From contig JBBMOL010000101.1 in the NCBI GenBank assembly GCA_037954665.1, positions 1,798,001-1,862,000 of the forward strand: DNA of 64,000 nt, read 5' to 3'. This DNA comes from Laguncularia racemosa. Its lineage: Eukaryota; Streptophyta; Magnoliopsida; Myrtales; Combretaceae. The position numbers and the translations under genes were made by a program. The notes beneath the pieces were generated by a model that saw nothing but the letters and a program-made list of their open reading frames with translations, was not told the DNA's origin and searched no databases. Each line of letters begins with the position of its first letter. The first letter of the stretch is position 1. Below, one piece after another: positions 12,195 through 24,981 of the stretch.

Positions 12195-12407
12195 TCATCG
12201 CCCACGCTCTGCCGTTACTCCAAATCTTAGCCCCGGGATGATTTCTTGGGTCATTTTGATTCCTCCCAAACTGACTACTGTTCGGATCCATCCATCTTCG
12301 GTCCGTACATACAGCAGTCGCGACACTGCAGACATCCATGGAAAGTCTGCAGTTGGAACGAGAACTCCGATGAAGAACGACAGTAGAACCTTCTTCTCCA
12401 TTTGCAC
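12195..12407 (-). other. Second copy of the duplicated unidentified frame
   Basis: Matches the frame at 5840-6085 over about 58 codons, with scattered replacements and no stop, then diverges after QEIIPG. Unidentified. Two open copies could reflect either past coding constraint or too little time for stops to arise. Confidence 0.22.
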
Positions 12408-15109
12408 TTCGATTTCAGGCCTTTTTTTTTTTTTTTATTGCAGTTATCCTTCTAGGACTAGTTACAGAGGTCTGAGACAGAGTAGCCCCCAAAGCCGTAA
12501 GAGTTAAAATATAAATACTTGTTAAGAAGTTGAAGCATTGGAGTTGTCATTTCGAACAGTGTACTTCGATGTCTGAATTCAAAATTTTCTCCTTGTGATT
12601 TTCCTCTACAAGTTCTCATCTCGCTGCTCAAAAGGGGCTTTTCAGCTCTAATCCGTTTGAATTCGTGTCTTCAGCTCTCTCTCGTAGCATTTGAAACTCC
12701 CTTATCACGCAATGATTCTTCCACCGCCATTTTTGCCATAGCACTTGCAGTGGCGACATGCTAGAGTGGCAAGTAGTGATTATCTTTCCCCAGTAGATGG
12801 GACTTTTTATGTTTTTCTCTGGCAAAGACGTTTTCCCTTTCCGATTATTTTTTACTATTTATTAAAAAAATTTCTTTTTGCTTGTCACAAGGATCCAATC
12901 AAAAGATTATCAACAAAAGCACAATTGAAATGCTTATATGATGGGATGATTCCAAATTATTTTTAAGCAATTTGAGCTAAGGCTCCTCCTTCGTTTGAGT
13001 TGGATTTTCTATTATTGATTCAAATATGCCCATTATACAATAGAAAATGTTTGTTAAGCCCATACTTTGTTATGACATTGGGTGATAAAAGGACTTGGCA
13101 ATATAATATCCATGCCACAAGTACACATGTTTTTGAAAGATCAATACATTTATTACACGTGTTGACAAAATCAGTTTGTGTGACATTCCTATTTACAATA
13201 CAACATTATCATCAACTACACATTATCATCAATATCAAGTCTAATTTTGAATTTTTTTTCTTAATTTAACCTATCTTAAGTCTTACTTATTTATTACAAG
13301 CTACTCGATAGTAAAATTAAGAAAAAAAAACTCAATTTTATTTTATTTTCTAAAAATTTGAAATTGTCACTAACCTAAATTGAAAAATAAAATGAGTGAA
13401 AGTTAATTGGATGGAGTAACTTTAACTATCTACTAATCTTTAATTTTTGTAATAAATAATTTTTAAGGGGAAAAAAACCAAAGATATTAAGCTCAAGGAC
13501 TATCCTATTAAAACCTAAACGGTTATTACTTATTATTTTTCAAGAATTGAATTGAAGGCTTTATTTGAGTTCTATTCATGATTATATATAAGAAAAAAAA
13601 ATATTTCCACACAAATAAGATACAAAATAAGTCCATACAACATTAAAAATTATTTATCTATTTTTATGACGAATTTTGTCTTTTTATTATTATTTATTTG
13701 AAAACTTAATTTGGAAAATATATATTTTTAGCAAATTTTATGGTTGTCCCATAAGTGCTTATGTACGCACTAATTGGGATCAAATCAACATAATTCTAAT
13801 TTTTTTTACAGCTTTATTGTGTTGATTTGTTTATTTATAAAAAACAACTTAGGTTTACATTTATTACTATTTTATTTTAAAAGAAAACCTTTTTTTTATT
13901 TACCATTTTTTTAAACTTAAAACAAATACCAATTTTGAAAAACACCAATTAAAGAATTTTATTTTCTAAAAACATTTTTCTAAGTGAAAAAAATAATTTA
14001 ATTTTTATTATTTTATTATTTATAAAACCTGAATAAAAATGTCAACATAAATAAGATTAACTAGGCAACCTAATTAATCTTAAGCAGTAGTTACATTGCA
14101 ACACTTAAAACCTACACAACGGTTCCCACTTAAAAATTACAATATTATCCAAAAAAACCTAAAATACTAAAAATGCCATTTTGAAACAACTATGAATTTT
14201 TATGCAAATGCAATTTTCAAAATGGAACCCTTGAGAAAAAAAAAAAAAGCGATTTTGAAAATCCTAATACACTAACTATGCAGTACATAAACACGTAAAC
14301 TATGCTATGCAATTATTTAATTGAACATCTCAAAGACGATGACAAACTATTAACTCATTAAGCATGAATAATATGAATAATTGTCAAGATGTATAAATAA
14401 ACTACACTCATTGGTCAAGTGTCATGTTAGCAGAGTATAATAATCATACAAAATCACATATAACTAACTGTATGATCACTTAAACATGGAAGATGTGCAA
14501 TTTGATCTAACATTATGAATTGACCTCCAAGTGGGTATGTGTGACGGTGATGAAGACAGCGGCAACAAAGCTTTGTTGCGTGCTTCTAGTGGCTATTGAA
14601 GCTTCATGATGTGTCTACCTAGCTGTTTGGAGGGTGATGAACTTGGTGGTGGTGGTGGATTCTTCTCGAGTCATCTCTGCAATGGTGGTTCAAGACGCAC
14701 AACGATGGTTGAAACTTTCTTCTCTAATCCAAGCAATATGCAAATGATTGAAGCAAAAGGTGGCCTTAGGATCGTTGATGGTATGTGCATGTAAGAACTT
14801 AGTCAACTGAGCCAAGAATTTTTCTTAGTTTTTATTGAACACAATTTTTATTTAAGCCTATACCATATTTTAGGCAAAAAATTATTTAACAAAAATTGGA
14901 TTTGGGTTTAATTTAATAGACTAAACTTACACTTTAAATTTTGAAAATTAATATTTTATTTTATTTTATTATTTTTTATCACCATTTTTTTTTAATTTCT
15001 ATTGATATTTTATTAGTATTTTTTTTTATTTTTATCTTGGCCCAATTCTAATTAATTATCCTAATCGAGCAAAAGTGGGATTTCTACAATCAACATTGGC
15101 ACTAATGTT

Positions 15110-16517
15110 GCTAGCTCGATTTTCATCACATTGATCTGCATAGTTCTTTCGTATCTTGAATCCTGAAGGCAATTTCAATCTATCACACACTCTATCCCAT
15201 GTGGCCTTTGAGAATTTTTTTGATTCGATCCCAAAAAGGAGGATGATTTCAGATTATTGATACCACAAATGCTACTAATGTGATGAAGCAGATAATCACC
15301 CACTTGAATAGAATGACTATGATGTAGTTAGCAAATAACAGGAAGAGAATATAGATTAAACTGAAAATAAGATAGTCGATCATATGGTGAAAGCACTCTC
15401 CCCCAACCCTAGCACTCCGTATTGTCCATAAATGAAAACCATGAACTGCAAACAAAATTAGAAGAGCTACTAAAATGTCTACTTCCGCTGTGATGAATTC
15501 TTTCAATCCAACAAGCAAGAGAAGCCATTGGAGATGGGCTATGAAAGCCTTGCGATATTCCTCAAGAAGTTGCTTGTCCTGCTCATCAACTTCTCTGTAA
15601 TGAACAAAAAGGAACCATTCTTATTGCGTGAACCATATTTGAAACAAAATTTTGAGAACACGTACTTATGATTTGTTTAAATTTGGGTTTGATTCAAATC
15701 CAAGCTAAACTAAACTAAAACATACTTTGAAATTTTATTTTGTAAATTGAACCACAAACCATAAACATGATTGAAATCAGCCATATATTGAATCGTCTTT
15801 AGGTGAAAAAAAGAATGAAAGAAAAAACTGCATTTTTGTTTTAATTTGGTTGAAACTAATTGATTTTTTCATGCATCGCAACTTGTCAATCGAGTTCTTC
15901 TTCTTCTTCTTAAAAAAAAAAAGGCTTTACTTGGTGTAAAGTCTATGATTAATTCTGTTACCCACAACTAGGCTTTTACCACAATTCATTAGAACGTAAA
16001 AATCAACATAATTTTGTATTATCTATCACTTTATGTTAGTTCCTTCACAAAACGCGAGGGTAAAACTATTTACTTGGCTATGAAGGAGCTTCCACACTCC
16101 TGCTAGACCCCTAAAATTCTTGAAATGAGCCTGCTTTGCATTGTATTTCTATAAAATTATTCTAACGGACCGGTAAAGATAAACAACTCAACCAAAGTTA
16201 AATATCAAATTATTTATAATATTAAAATGTAGTGGACTAGTTTTGGCATGTACATTTTAAAAATCGACATTTTATTGATAAATTTTTTCAATTTCTCTTC
16301 TAATTGCAAGTATAAGATTAATTCTAATAAATCGATAATTTTTTTTATATGTTAAGCTCTCCACTTCAATTGAGGAAACCAAATCCCCATAAATCATGAT
16401 ATAGAAATCGGAAAGTTTTTAATTTTTTTTAAAAATAAAATTGCAGCTTAAAAAATGAAAAAAAAATACTAACCTTTGAGATGAAACTGGAGAAGTATTA
16501 AAAGGAACATGATACAT
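15110..16517 (-). pseudogene. Membrane-protein copy C, pseudogene
   Basis: Exon 1 is 16517-16474 (starts MYHVPFNTSPV; one codon shorter than A and B), intron 16473-15595, exon 2 from 15594. Splice sites and helices 1-3 are readable, but a TGA at 15249-15251 replaces a CGG of copy B right after the third helix. A 1-base insertion near 15208 then shifts the frame of the remaining tail. The tail DNA continues to about 15110 with clear similarity to the copy A C-terminus. The TATA run seen in copy B is eroded here (about 16624-16634). Probably dead. Confidence 0.55.
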
Positions 16518-17000
16518 TCTTGATTATTTCCAGAATTAGGTGTATATATTTTGGGAACGCTTCTTCTCTTGGTACGTATGTAGAGTAAGTTGATTTTGGA
16601 AATGATTCCCCTGTTAATACTTACATAGTTATCTATGAATATTTCATTGGGTGGATATTGATTTTCGTACTATGCAATAATATGTCTTTCCGTTCTAAAC
16701 TTCTGATCAAATAGGGCGTATTATAAAACTAATTTGTAAAATAAGTATGTAAATATAAATCACAAATGATATTAGAGAAACAATACTCTATGGTCACATC
16801 TTTGCTCTCAAGGATCAAATAAACAAATTTAAGTAAAGAATGATTTCAATAACTCAAGAATTGCAAGATTGATACCTAGGCTCTCTTACTAATCACTTAT
16901 ACACTCTAAGACTCCAAATTTGCTTATTTCCCCTTCTTATCATTTTCTCCGAGTTATCTTTATGCGTGTCATCACCACATAAAGTCACGTGAAAACACTA

Positions 17001-17595
17001 TAGGGATGGGTGTGGTTTGATTCAATACGGTTTGTCCCTCAAACCAAATCATATATTATAGTTTATTTTTTTCCCTTAAATTGAATATTATTATATGGTT
17101 CAATTTGTAATTTTTTTCAAAAAAAAAAAAATTGACCCGATTTAGTTCATAGTTCAAACCACCTTTACACTTGTAATTAATTTTTTTCTATATATAAGTT
17201 AATAAGTTGTAAAAGTTGTACATGAGATAAAAAATTTAATTTATTATAATTTCTTTGATATCATTTACCATCTTTAATATCCATTAATATATTTAAGAAT
17301 GTTTTATTGTCTCTCTTAAGGTAATTATGGTTTTTATATCAATTAATAAATAAAATAAATAAATAAGTTATTTGATGAAAATTAAATAAGTGGATGAATT
17401 GATAAGTAATATGAAATCCTCTTTTTTTAATCATACATTTCTTAAATTTTTACTGTCATTTTCTTTTTCTTTATTTCTCATGATTTGGTTCATAATTTTT
17501 TTAAACCTAAAAAGACGATCCAAACCTAATTTACAATTTGATTTGGTTCAATCCAATTCAATTTACAATTTGATTTTTTTTTTTGTCTAGTCCTA
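17001..17595. mobile_element. Putative non-autonomous hAT-like element
   Basis: Starts tagggatgggtgtgg and ends gtctagtccta, so the ends are imperfect inverted repeats. The interior is full of short 'tttggttc'/'gaacc'-type motifs in both orientations, a pattern typical of small plant hAT derivatives. It resembles the element at 51121-51762. I could not find a convincing 8-bp target duplication. No transposase frame. Confidence 0.4.
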
Positions 17596-17885
17596 AAGTG
17601 CGAGACACACGTGACAACTTCATTTACAATAACTCTTTAACTTTTTTTTCTTTTTTGGCAATTTTTTTAAAGCATTGTTGTTTTCCATAGTAGTTAAAAG
17701 CAACGCAGTTCATGGAAGACAGTTAAAAGAGGAATTTTACATAATAAAACATTCAACACATTTTAGAAAAGGCTTTATAAACTTTTAGATAATGGTGTAA
17801 GAAAGTGAAGTATTTTGTTTAATAGGAGAAATAGATAAAATAGCTTTTACAACTATTTTAACCTTGTTAAGCTTAAATGCTCATG

Positions 17886-18559
17886 ATGGGCAAGCCTAGT
17901 TTGGTTCACCATCTGTAATATAAGAATAGAAGAAACTAATACAACCAGGTCGGACAGATGGTTGTAGAATTTAATATTTGATTATAACCTTGCAAAACCA
18001 GGGCTCCTATTATGTTGCATATTTAGACCCATAGAAACTCGTGTATTCAACAATAGAAATGAAATCCATGCCAACAGTTGGCAATATCATCCTTTCGAAG
18101 GGAGCTCCTATTGCATGAACAAGTAGAAGATTCAACAGATTGCCCGCAGATTCAAACACATCTTCCAATCCTAAAGCTGATTCTATTTCGATAAATGTTG
18201 TAATACAAGGTTGGAAACCTCCTTAAGGAAATGTGGTGAAAGTCAATTGCGATGGAGCTTTTAACCATTCAACAAAAGCCGTAGGTACAGGCATCATATG
18301 CGGTGCAGGGATTCGAAAGGTGCTGTTCTTGAAGCCGCATTGATCGAAGTAGAAGCAGATTTAGTTGAAGCCATTGAAAGCTCTTGCTATCTGTGAAGGT
18401 CTTCAAATTGTGAAAAGAAGAAATTGTCAGTGGATTCACTTGGAAACTAACTCCAAAATTTGTCATGTTACTATTTGTAGATTGATACTCTTGTCTTTTG
18501 GACGTTTTTATTTGAATAAGTATTTATTTTCTTAGGGTTCAAAAAAAAAAAAAAGAAGG
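17886..18559 (+). mobile_element. 5'-truncated LINE with TSD
   Basis: A 13-base target-site duplication, ttaaatgctcatg, lies at 17873-17885 and 18560-18572. The insert ends in a poly-A tail (about 18540-18554) and carries only the 3' part of a LINE. Perfect flanking duplication plus poly-A plus 5' truncation is the hallmark of L1-type target-primed reverse transcription. No endonuclease or RT region is present. Confidence 0.75.
18211..18475 (+). pseudogene. RNase H-like domain fragment of the LINE
   Basis: Reads VVKVNCDGAFNHSTKAVGTG, the N-terminal signature of the RNase H domain found at the C-terminus of plant L1-like polyproteins and related genes. After a frame change near 18365 it continues as ALAICEGLQIVK, matching the helix that follows the catalytic Glu. 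A stop just before the domain (about 18221) and at least one frameshift show it is dead. Confidence 0.6.
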
Positions 18560-18979
18560 TTAAATGCTCATGCTAGTTTATACATGAAAACCACACGAAT
18601 GGTCATAACCGAATCACGTTTTTGCTATACGCAGTTAAACTTTGTCCTCAAATTATTTTTACAAACTTGTATGAAAATAATAATTATTAAAAAATAAGTA
18701 ATTTTATAATCTTATTAATTGTTTAACAGGAGTGTGGAGTCAAACGTGGGCCTTGGGAGTAGAGTTTAATTACTTAGTATCGAGTGCAAAATATATTTAA
18801 TACTGAGGGTGAGGGGATTTAAGGTAAATAGAATGGAATTCTTGTCCTGTATCCTATATTGTAAGTACAAGTATTAAAAACTGGAAATTGAAACTTATTT
18901 TTGTGACACTTTAGGATTACACTAAAATTTATACACCGTAAAAACAACAATGTTAAGGAAACTCTATACAACCTTTTAT

Positions 18980-19006
18980 CTGTCTCTTTCTCTCTCTCTC
19001 TCTTTT
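18980..19006. repeat. CT microsatellite
   Basis: A run of CT dinucleotides, slightly interrupted, inside AT-rich non-coding DNA. Confidence 0.8.
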
Positions 19007-19022
19007 TAAATATTATTATCAT

Positions 19023-20623
19023 TTATATCTAAAATCATTAAAAGTTAATAGCACTTTTAAATATGAATATCACCGAATTCAATCATATTGAATTTCAATA
19101 AAAATAAATAACAAAATATAGTATGCATAAACCATGAACCGACTTAAATTTAATTGCCAAATTAAGAGTTAGTTTAATTTTTGCATTTCTTGAACTCTGA
19201 CACTTGATATGGAACATAAATGCACTCGCTTAATGCTTTATTGAAGTTGGTTATAAATCGGTTTTCTTTCTTTAACCATCTATTTAACCTTGTGCCTAAC
19301 TCTCTACTTAACATTTACTTCTCTAAACCCTTTACTAAACCTTATGCCTAACCATCTAATTAACTTTTACTTTCTTCACCACTTTACTATGAGTAACATT
19401 TTAACTATCTTTACTCCACTTAACCCTTTATTGAACCTTTTGACTAACCTTTACTTCACTTAATCATTTATTGCTCCTGAATAAACTTTTTACTACCTTG
19501 TTACTCAACAATTTTGAATTTTTAGGGAAATTTTTTCAAAAAAAAAAGAGGAAAAATTTAGTCATAAAGGCTAGGAAAAATAATTAGAAGTTTATCTTTG
19601 TTAAATAGGAACGCAAATTAGTTAAAAAAAAAAGAGAGAGAGAAAGAAAGGATTCACATCATACAATTAAACTTTCATTGCTTGAAAACCCTCCATGGAA
19701 CTTAAGAATACAAACCAAAATCCTTTTTGCATACTATTGAGCACCCACATGTTCTAAACATAACGTAACGTTAAATACTCAAATTTTCAACACATATTCC
19801 CTTTCGTAACATTAACAAAAACACTATTCTCTAATAAATTCATGATTTAACTAAGATATCAAGAGTACGTATTAGCAACTTACTTAATTTCTTGAATTTG
19901 ATTCTTCAACATCCCAAGATTGCTTCTTTTACGCTTATTAAATGAAAATTCGAAGAGAGGCACACCACCCACATGCTCAAAATTTTTGCTTTTTTCTTTG
20001 TTTCTTTTTTTTTTTTTTTACCATAACTTTCTTCATTGTAAGGTTTTTCGCCAAACTGCAATGAAGGCATAACGAATTGAGGGAAATAGAGAGAAAAAAG
20101 ATTGAAATGAATTAGCTTACTTTGATGTTTTACCTTGAATGTGGTAAATACAGAATAAAAAGGGCAACTTGTTAAGAGGAAAAGAGGAAATAGTTTATGA
20201 GAAGGAAAAAAAAAAAAGCAAAAGGAAGAAGAAGAGGAGGAGATATGTTTTTTTTTTTTTTATTTATAAAATAGGTAGTTCATATTTGGTATAGATAGGT
20301 GCCCTTACCTTTTCAAAACTTTAAAGGAAAAAAATCTAAATATTAGTTTTTTTTTTAAGTAACTAGGCATTGTACCTTATTGATTGCTCTATTTGCCTCA
20401 ATGCAGTCTTAGGTTGGATCAAGTTCCAACCTTTCACAGTCTAATCTGCAAGATGAACAAATATGAGTTATTGGAGTGCCTAAGGTGTCTTTGGCACTTA
20501 GACTTTGACACCTTTTATAGTGTTGTGGGGACATTATATTTTAGGTAAGTAAATCTTTTTAAAGATGCCCTAGTTATAATAGGAAATATTCACTAAAGTA
20601 TGTTATTCGTAAGATTTAGATTA
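19023..20623. other. Non-coding, with imperfect TTAACC-rich repeats
   Basis: No gene recognised. Bases 19270-19500 hold irregular repeats built on 'taacc', 'cttta' and 'cttaac' motifs, about 40-60 bases apart and too degenerate for a clean unit. The rest is AT-rich with long homopolymers. Confidence 0.5.
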
Positions 20624-20913
20624 TTACTTCTAAACATCCCATTTTTTCCCCTAATGATCAATAATAATCAACAATAAATAATTACCATTTTTTCCAATTT
20701 TTTCTATTTTTTCTCTAATTTAGCAAAAATAGGAAAAATATTCAAAAAAATAAAAAATAGGAAAATACATCAATTTTGGAAAATGATTGCAGAAATGACA
20801 ATAAAAGGGACTAAATAATTTTTACAAATTTTTGAAATTTCAAAAAAATATAAAAAAATAAAAAAATCGCATTGCATATATGCAAATTGCGAAAATAAAA
20901 AAATCGCGAAAGT

Positions 20914-20990
20914 GGGTTAGCCCAGCTAGTCTAAACCATGGTCTGAGGCGTAGGGAAAGGGGTTCGGTCATGGGTTTGAAACGCTGGGGA
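20914..20990 (+). other. tRNA-like box A/B stretch in LTR (element 1, 5')
   Basis: Box A-like tagcccagctag differs at one base from the Pol III consensus; box B-like ggtttgaaacg is degraded. The same segment in the other three LTRs is closer to consensus. It is not a foldable tRNA. Confidence 0.35.
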
Positions 20991-21323
20991 GGCAGAATCC
21001 GCGTTTTGCAAATTTTTTCCATTGCCTGGGACACGTGTCAGCAGCTGATTGGCTGGAGTGGACGCACGTGCCAGGCGCGTGATCATCTTCAACCTTCGTC
21101 CAAGATCGCCGGCGAAGAGGAAAAATCGAATTTCGACCATTTTGATTCGATTTTTTGTACAAATCCAGCAGATCTTCAACAGAAATAAGATAAACATCAT
21201 CCAATTAGAATCAAATCACAACAAATTGATTGATTTGCACAAATCGGAGGGAGGTTTTAACCACAAATCCGATTTGCTTCAATCGGAGGAAATCCGAACT
21301 TATCCAGCTCGATTCCTCGCGGC

Positions 21324-21331
21324 TATAAATA
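21324..21331 (+). promoter_or_regulatory. TATA box of element 1 5' LTR
   Basis: The sequence tataaata, inside 'ggctataaatagatg', is conserved in all four LTRs of this block. It is the likely Pol II promoter, so U3 ends shortly downstream and R begins at roughly 21350. Confidence 0.6.
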
Positions 21332-22707
21332 GATGATGAAGGCAGCAAGCATGGGCACGGATCAAAAGTGAGAAAAAGAGAGAAAAGAGAGAGAATTGAA
21401 GCCTCACCGAAGTTTCCAAGCCTCGACCACCGATCAAGCACCGAGCTGCTACCAGGAAGCGTTTTGGGAGAAATCCACCACCACGGTTGAGTTCCCCACC
21501 CCCGAGAACCTAAGAAACGACACTTTAATCGATTCGAAAGGCCGTCGGAACGCTGTCAACGAGCACTCCTAGCCGCCGTGACCGATTGACCCGACCCGAC
21601 CCGCGCACTGACCCGGATCCAGGTAAGTCGGATTTTTTGATTTTTTATTTATTTCTTATTTATTTATTTAGTTATTTTATTTATTTTTTCGCATTTCTTT
21701 AGTTATTTATAATTCAAAAATAAAAAAATTAGGATTTAGATTAGTTTTTTTTTAGGATTTAATTTAGGATGAATAATAATAAGAATAAATAATTATAATA
21801 ATAAATAATAAAAAAAATATATAAAGAAAATGATAAAAATCTATATTAGAAAAGATAGTAAAAATTTAGATTTTAGTTTAGGATAGATAAATAATATAGG
21901 AGAAAATTTTTTCAATAAAAAATTAATAAAAATTATAAAAAAATTAACAAAAATTAAGAAAAATCAATAAAAATTAATAAAAATAATAAAAAATATATAA
22001 TAAAAATTTATAATAGTAGAAATGAGTTGAAAAATAGAAAAATGAAATTTTTATCACATAGAAAAATCATTTTCTTAAATAAATCCAAAATTGATTTTTT
22101 CCTAAAAATTATTATTTTTCAAAACAAAAAATCAAATGGTCAAGCTTAAGCTTAGATTTTTCAAAAAAATACTAAAATGGTAAAAACATAAATCAAAAGA
22201 AATTTCATAATTAAAAATCATCAACACACTAAAGTTTTTTCAAGAAAAGCGAACTACGGCCCGTTTGATTATGAATAGCATGTACGCAGGCATCCATTTG
22301 GGGCAACCCTAAAAAGAACCAAAATCATTTTCTTAGAATAGGTTATTCAAAAACACAATAAAAAGATAACAAAAAAATAAATAAAAGACATTTTGGATAA
22401 AGTTTAGATTTTAGGAGATTAGGGTGGTAACCTTAGGGTTTTAATAAGTTAGCCTTCGAACTCAGAAACTTTGGTTTCCCCTTTCCTGTTTCCACAAAAA
22501 AAGAGAAGAGAAAATTACATTGACCAGTGGTCCAAATTAGGATTGATCTGCTCAATTAGTCCTAATTCAATCTTTTCTAACCATAGTTGGGTGGCGACTC
22601 CAAAATAAAACGAAATTCCTAACTCAAGTCGAGGGTCTACATTAGATGAGCATAGGGTCTAGTATAGATCGGATTAGGAATGAAAATCAAAATTAGACTT
22701 GATAGGA

Positions 22708-22725
22708 TGGCGACTCCACTAGGGA
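22708..22725 (+). other. Primer binding site, tRNA-Arg type
   Basis: tggcgactccactaggga begins three bases after the LTR. It is complementary, with about two mismatches, to the 3' end of plant tRNA-Arg(ACG) (…CAGCGGAGTCGCCA), the primer described for Ogre-type elements. Confidence 0.8.
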
Positions 22726-23220
22726 CACTTCTCTAGTAGGCTAGCCACCTGAATCTCCTCAAATCACTCTTTTCCAAGAAATGTCTTTTAATTGTTATAC
22801 TGTTGCTAACCTTTCAGGGATCTAACTAAATTTAGGATTCAGTTATTTACTTTTGCTGTTGAGTTTGCATGCATATAATTGTATGAGTAGATACGGTCAA
22901 ACCCGGGCTGTCTTAGGACCCTAAGACGGGGGGCCATTGTGTAGGTTTCGGGCGAAGTGATATGATCATCGTTTGGGACTGATTAAGCTACCCCACCTAA
23001 TGCTTCGATATAGCCTGAGATCCACTTCTCCGAGAATGCGGGAGGCCATAGAGCTTGGGGACCTATTAGAACCTACCTATTTGCATACACGACTTCATAG
23101 GCTGACAACTGATTGATGATGTAATACTTTTGTTCTGTTCACGGAGTTCAGATACATTTCCCTATAATGCTATCATTGTAACATAATTCTTGTTGTAATT
23201 CAAAATTTCTGTTGTAATAG

Positions 23221-24746
23221 ATAGCTAGTTCTACAATTGATCACCTCCTCCGCAAAGAAATCCGAGTATGCAAACCTCTGGACCCGAAATTGGTACTAGA
23301 CCACTGGTTCACTCTGTACAACCCAGAGGAGCAGGCCTTCATCCAGCAGAAAATAGGGCACATCCTCTCATTAATGAAGATGGAGATAAACTTACCCTTG
23401 GTACGGACCATGCTCCATCTATGGGAAATAGAGCCTGCGGCTTTCTTCATTGGGCCACACGAGATTACTCCTACCCTGGAAGAGTACACCCAACTTCTAC
23501 AGGCTCCGGCATTAACCAACGAGGTGTATGTACCGGATCTTGAGGCCGGGCCAACCGGTATCTTCAGCAGACTCTTGGGTATCCGCAAAACAGCAATCAA
23601 CAAGGCCTTAGCAGACTGTAACGGATACTGCATACGGATGGATGAGTTGGAAGCCTGGTTCATCGCCCGAGAAGATAATGGGGACAGGAAAGACATATTG
23701 TGTGGGGACCCCAAGAGTTATAGATAAAGAAGGGTGAGTGCTTTCATCCTGATAGCCTTCGCCACCATACTCTTCCCCATCGGAACTTTCTATGTCCACT
23801 ACTGAGTCGCAGAACTGGTGGCCCAATTCCTGGAAGGAAAATCTTAAATCCCGGCTCTATTGGCTGAATAGATCCGAAACTTAAACTTCGTAAAAAAAAA
23901 GGCCACGGGATCCTCCGCTCAAATATCAACCTTATCCTGATATGGTTTGTAAGCCACCTCAAGTGTTTCGGGCTGAACTTGGTCTGGAAGACTTTGGCTC
24001 AACAAGTGGACCTCGTGGACTCATGCATAGAGAAGATAAAGCTGCCCAACAACCTTACTAGCCACAGTTGGGTAGAAGTGCTTAAAAGTTTCAGTGCCGA
24101 CGACATTTTGTGGACAGCTAGATGGAGTTGCTGCGATAGAGTTATATTAACCTGCAGTAACTTTTAAGCCGTGCCTCTGATTGGCATCAGTGGGTGTATA
24201 GGTTATCATCCCAACTCAGTGGTTCGCCAGTTCGGTACTATTCAAGACATAGTTTATCGGCCTTTGCTGGAAGCAATCACATTTGAGTATCAAGATCCGA
24301 GCTTATTAGTAGCTGAGAAGTTTGCTAAGTTGGCAGGGGTCAAGGCACTATGGGAGGCCCGAATCGAGAGTCCGAATGTAGACCACAGAGAGCTAGACGG
24401 CGAAGTGGGCAAACACCGAGCCACCCAGGAGTTCATAATCCACCAGTTATATCAAACAGGGGAAAGGGCATACCGGGTTCCAGATATCACCCAACCTAAG
24501 CCAGATAAAGTAGACTCGGAGCTGGAAATCTACTTGAAGCAGGTCAAGGCTCGAATGGAAGCATATTTTGAGGCCGCAGATTATAAAAAGGATATCTGGA
24601 AAGGCCGATTCAAGGAATCCGATCAAAGAAACAAAGCCTTGGAAGCTCAGCTAGAAAAGACCCAAGCCAGAGTCAAGGAATTGGAAGCCATCATCAATGG
24701 AAAACCGGAATCTACGCAGCAGAAGACCAAGAGAACTAGGAAATAG
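23221..24746 (+). pseudogene. Extra 5' ORF of element 1 (ORF1), broken
   Basis: The frame lies between the PBS and gag, as in Ogre elements. From memory it resembles proteins annotated DUF7745 in plant genomes, function unknown. The N-terminal half includes WFTLYNPEEQAFIQQKIG. The C-terminal 80 or so residues are Lys/Glu-rich and likely coiled coil, ending in a basic tail. The start ATG is now ATA (23221-23223; element 2 keeps ATG). Stops lie at 23725, 23803, 23845 and 23869. One base is missing in the A-run near 23893-23901, after which the frame continues to the natural stop at 24744. It cannot make full-length protein. Confidence 0.8.
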
Positions 24747-24981
24747 ATCCCTATCGTACTTTTTCATTCGAACTCCAAGTTTTCCAGTATTAATAAGATG
24801 AAATTTTAGTATTATATCATCAATCAATTGTTGACCCCTTTATTTTAGTATCAGTGTGACACATGCATCACATTTTCATGCATACATCATACTAAGAAAA
24901 AATGCGAACCAGGTATCAAAAATAGCTCCCAAACAACCAAACCCTCCTAGAAGCCCAATTTGCACACGTTCAAGAACCAAA

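Larger units (their letters stand above)
11660..16735. repeat. Segmental duplication unit 2 (partner 5170-10640)
   Basis: Repeats the whole of unit 1 in the same orientation, starting in the intron-1 and exon-1 remnant of membrane-protein copy D and ending at the promoter of copy C ('caataatatgtctttccg', 16675). Bases 12480-12700 and 12740-12970 match 6160-6360 and 6400-6640 closely. The conserved direction points to tandem duplication rather than transposition. Confidence 0.7.
20629..22704 (+). repeat. 5' LTR of element 1
   Basis: About 2,076 bases, starting tctaaacatccc (ancestral tgtaaacacc) and ending agacttgata (ancestral agactcgaca), so both termini have decayed by transitions. Contains a TATA box, a tRNA-like stretch and very AT-rich 3' parts. 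Boundaries are set by the TSD on the left and by the PBS three bases after the right end. Confidence 0.9.

Noticed and set aside
14606..14794. Gly-rich 62-codon frame
   Set aside because: Not preserved in the duplicate at about 8620-8800, which is frame-disrupted.
20840..21441. Several overlapping frames in the LTR (and equivalents at 33230-34009, 34876-35785 and 47642-48449)
   Set aside because: They lie in the relatively GC-rich, pre- and post-TATA part of the LTR, differ between copies and have no family match.
23241..23714. Long open frame antisense to ORF1 (and its counterpart at 37174-37782)
   Set aside because: Mirror-frame shadow of the extra 5' ORF; no independent domain.
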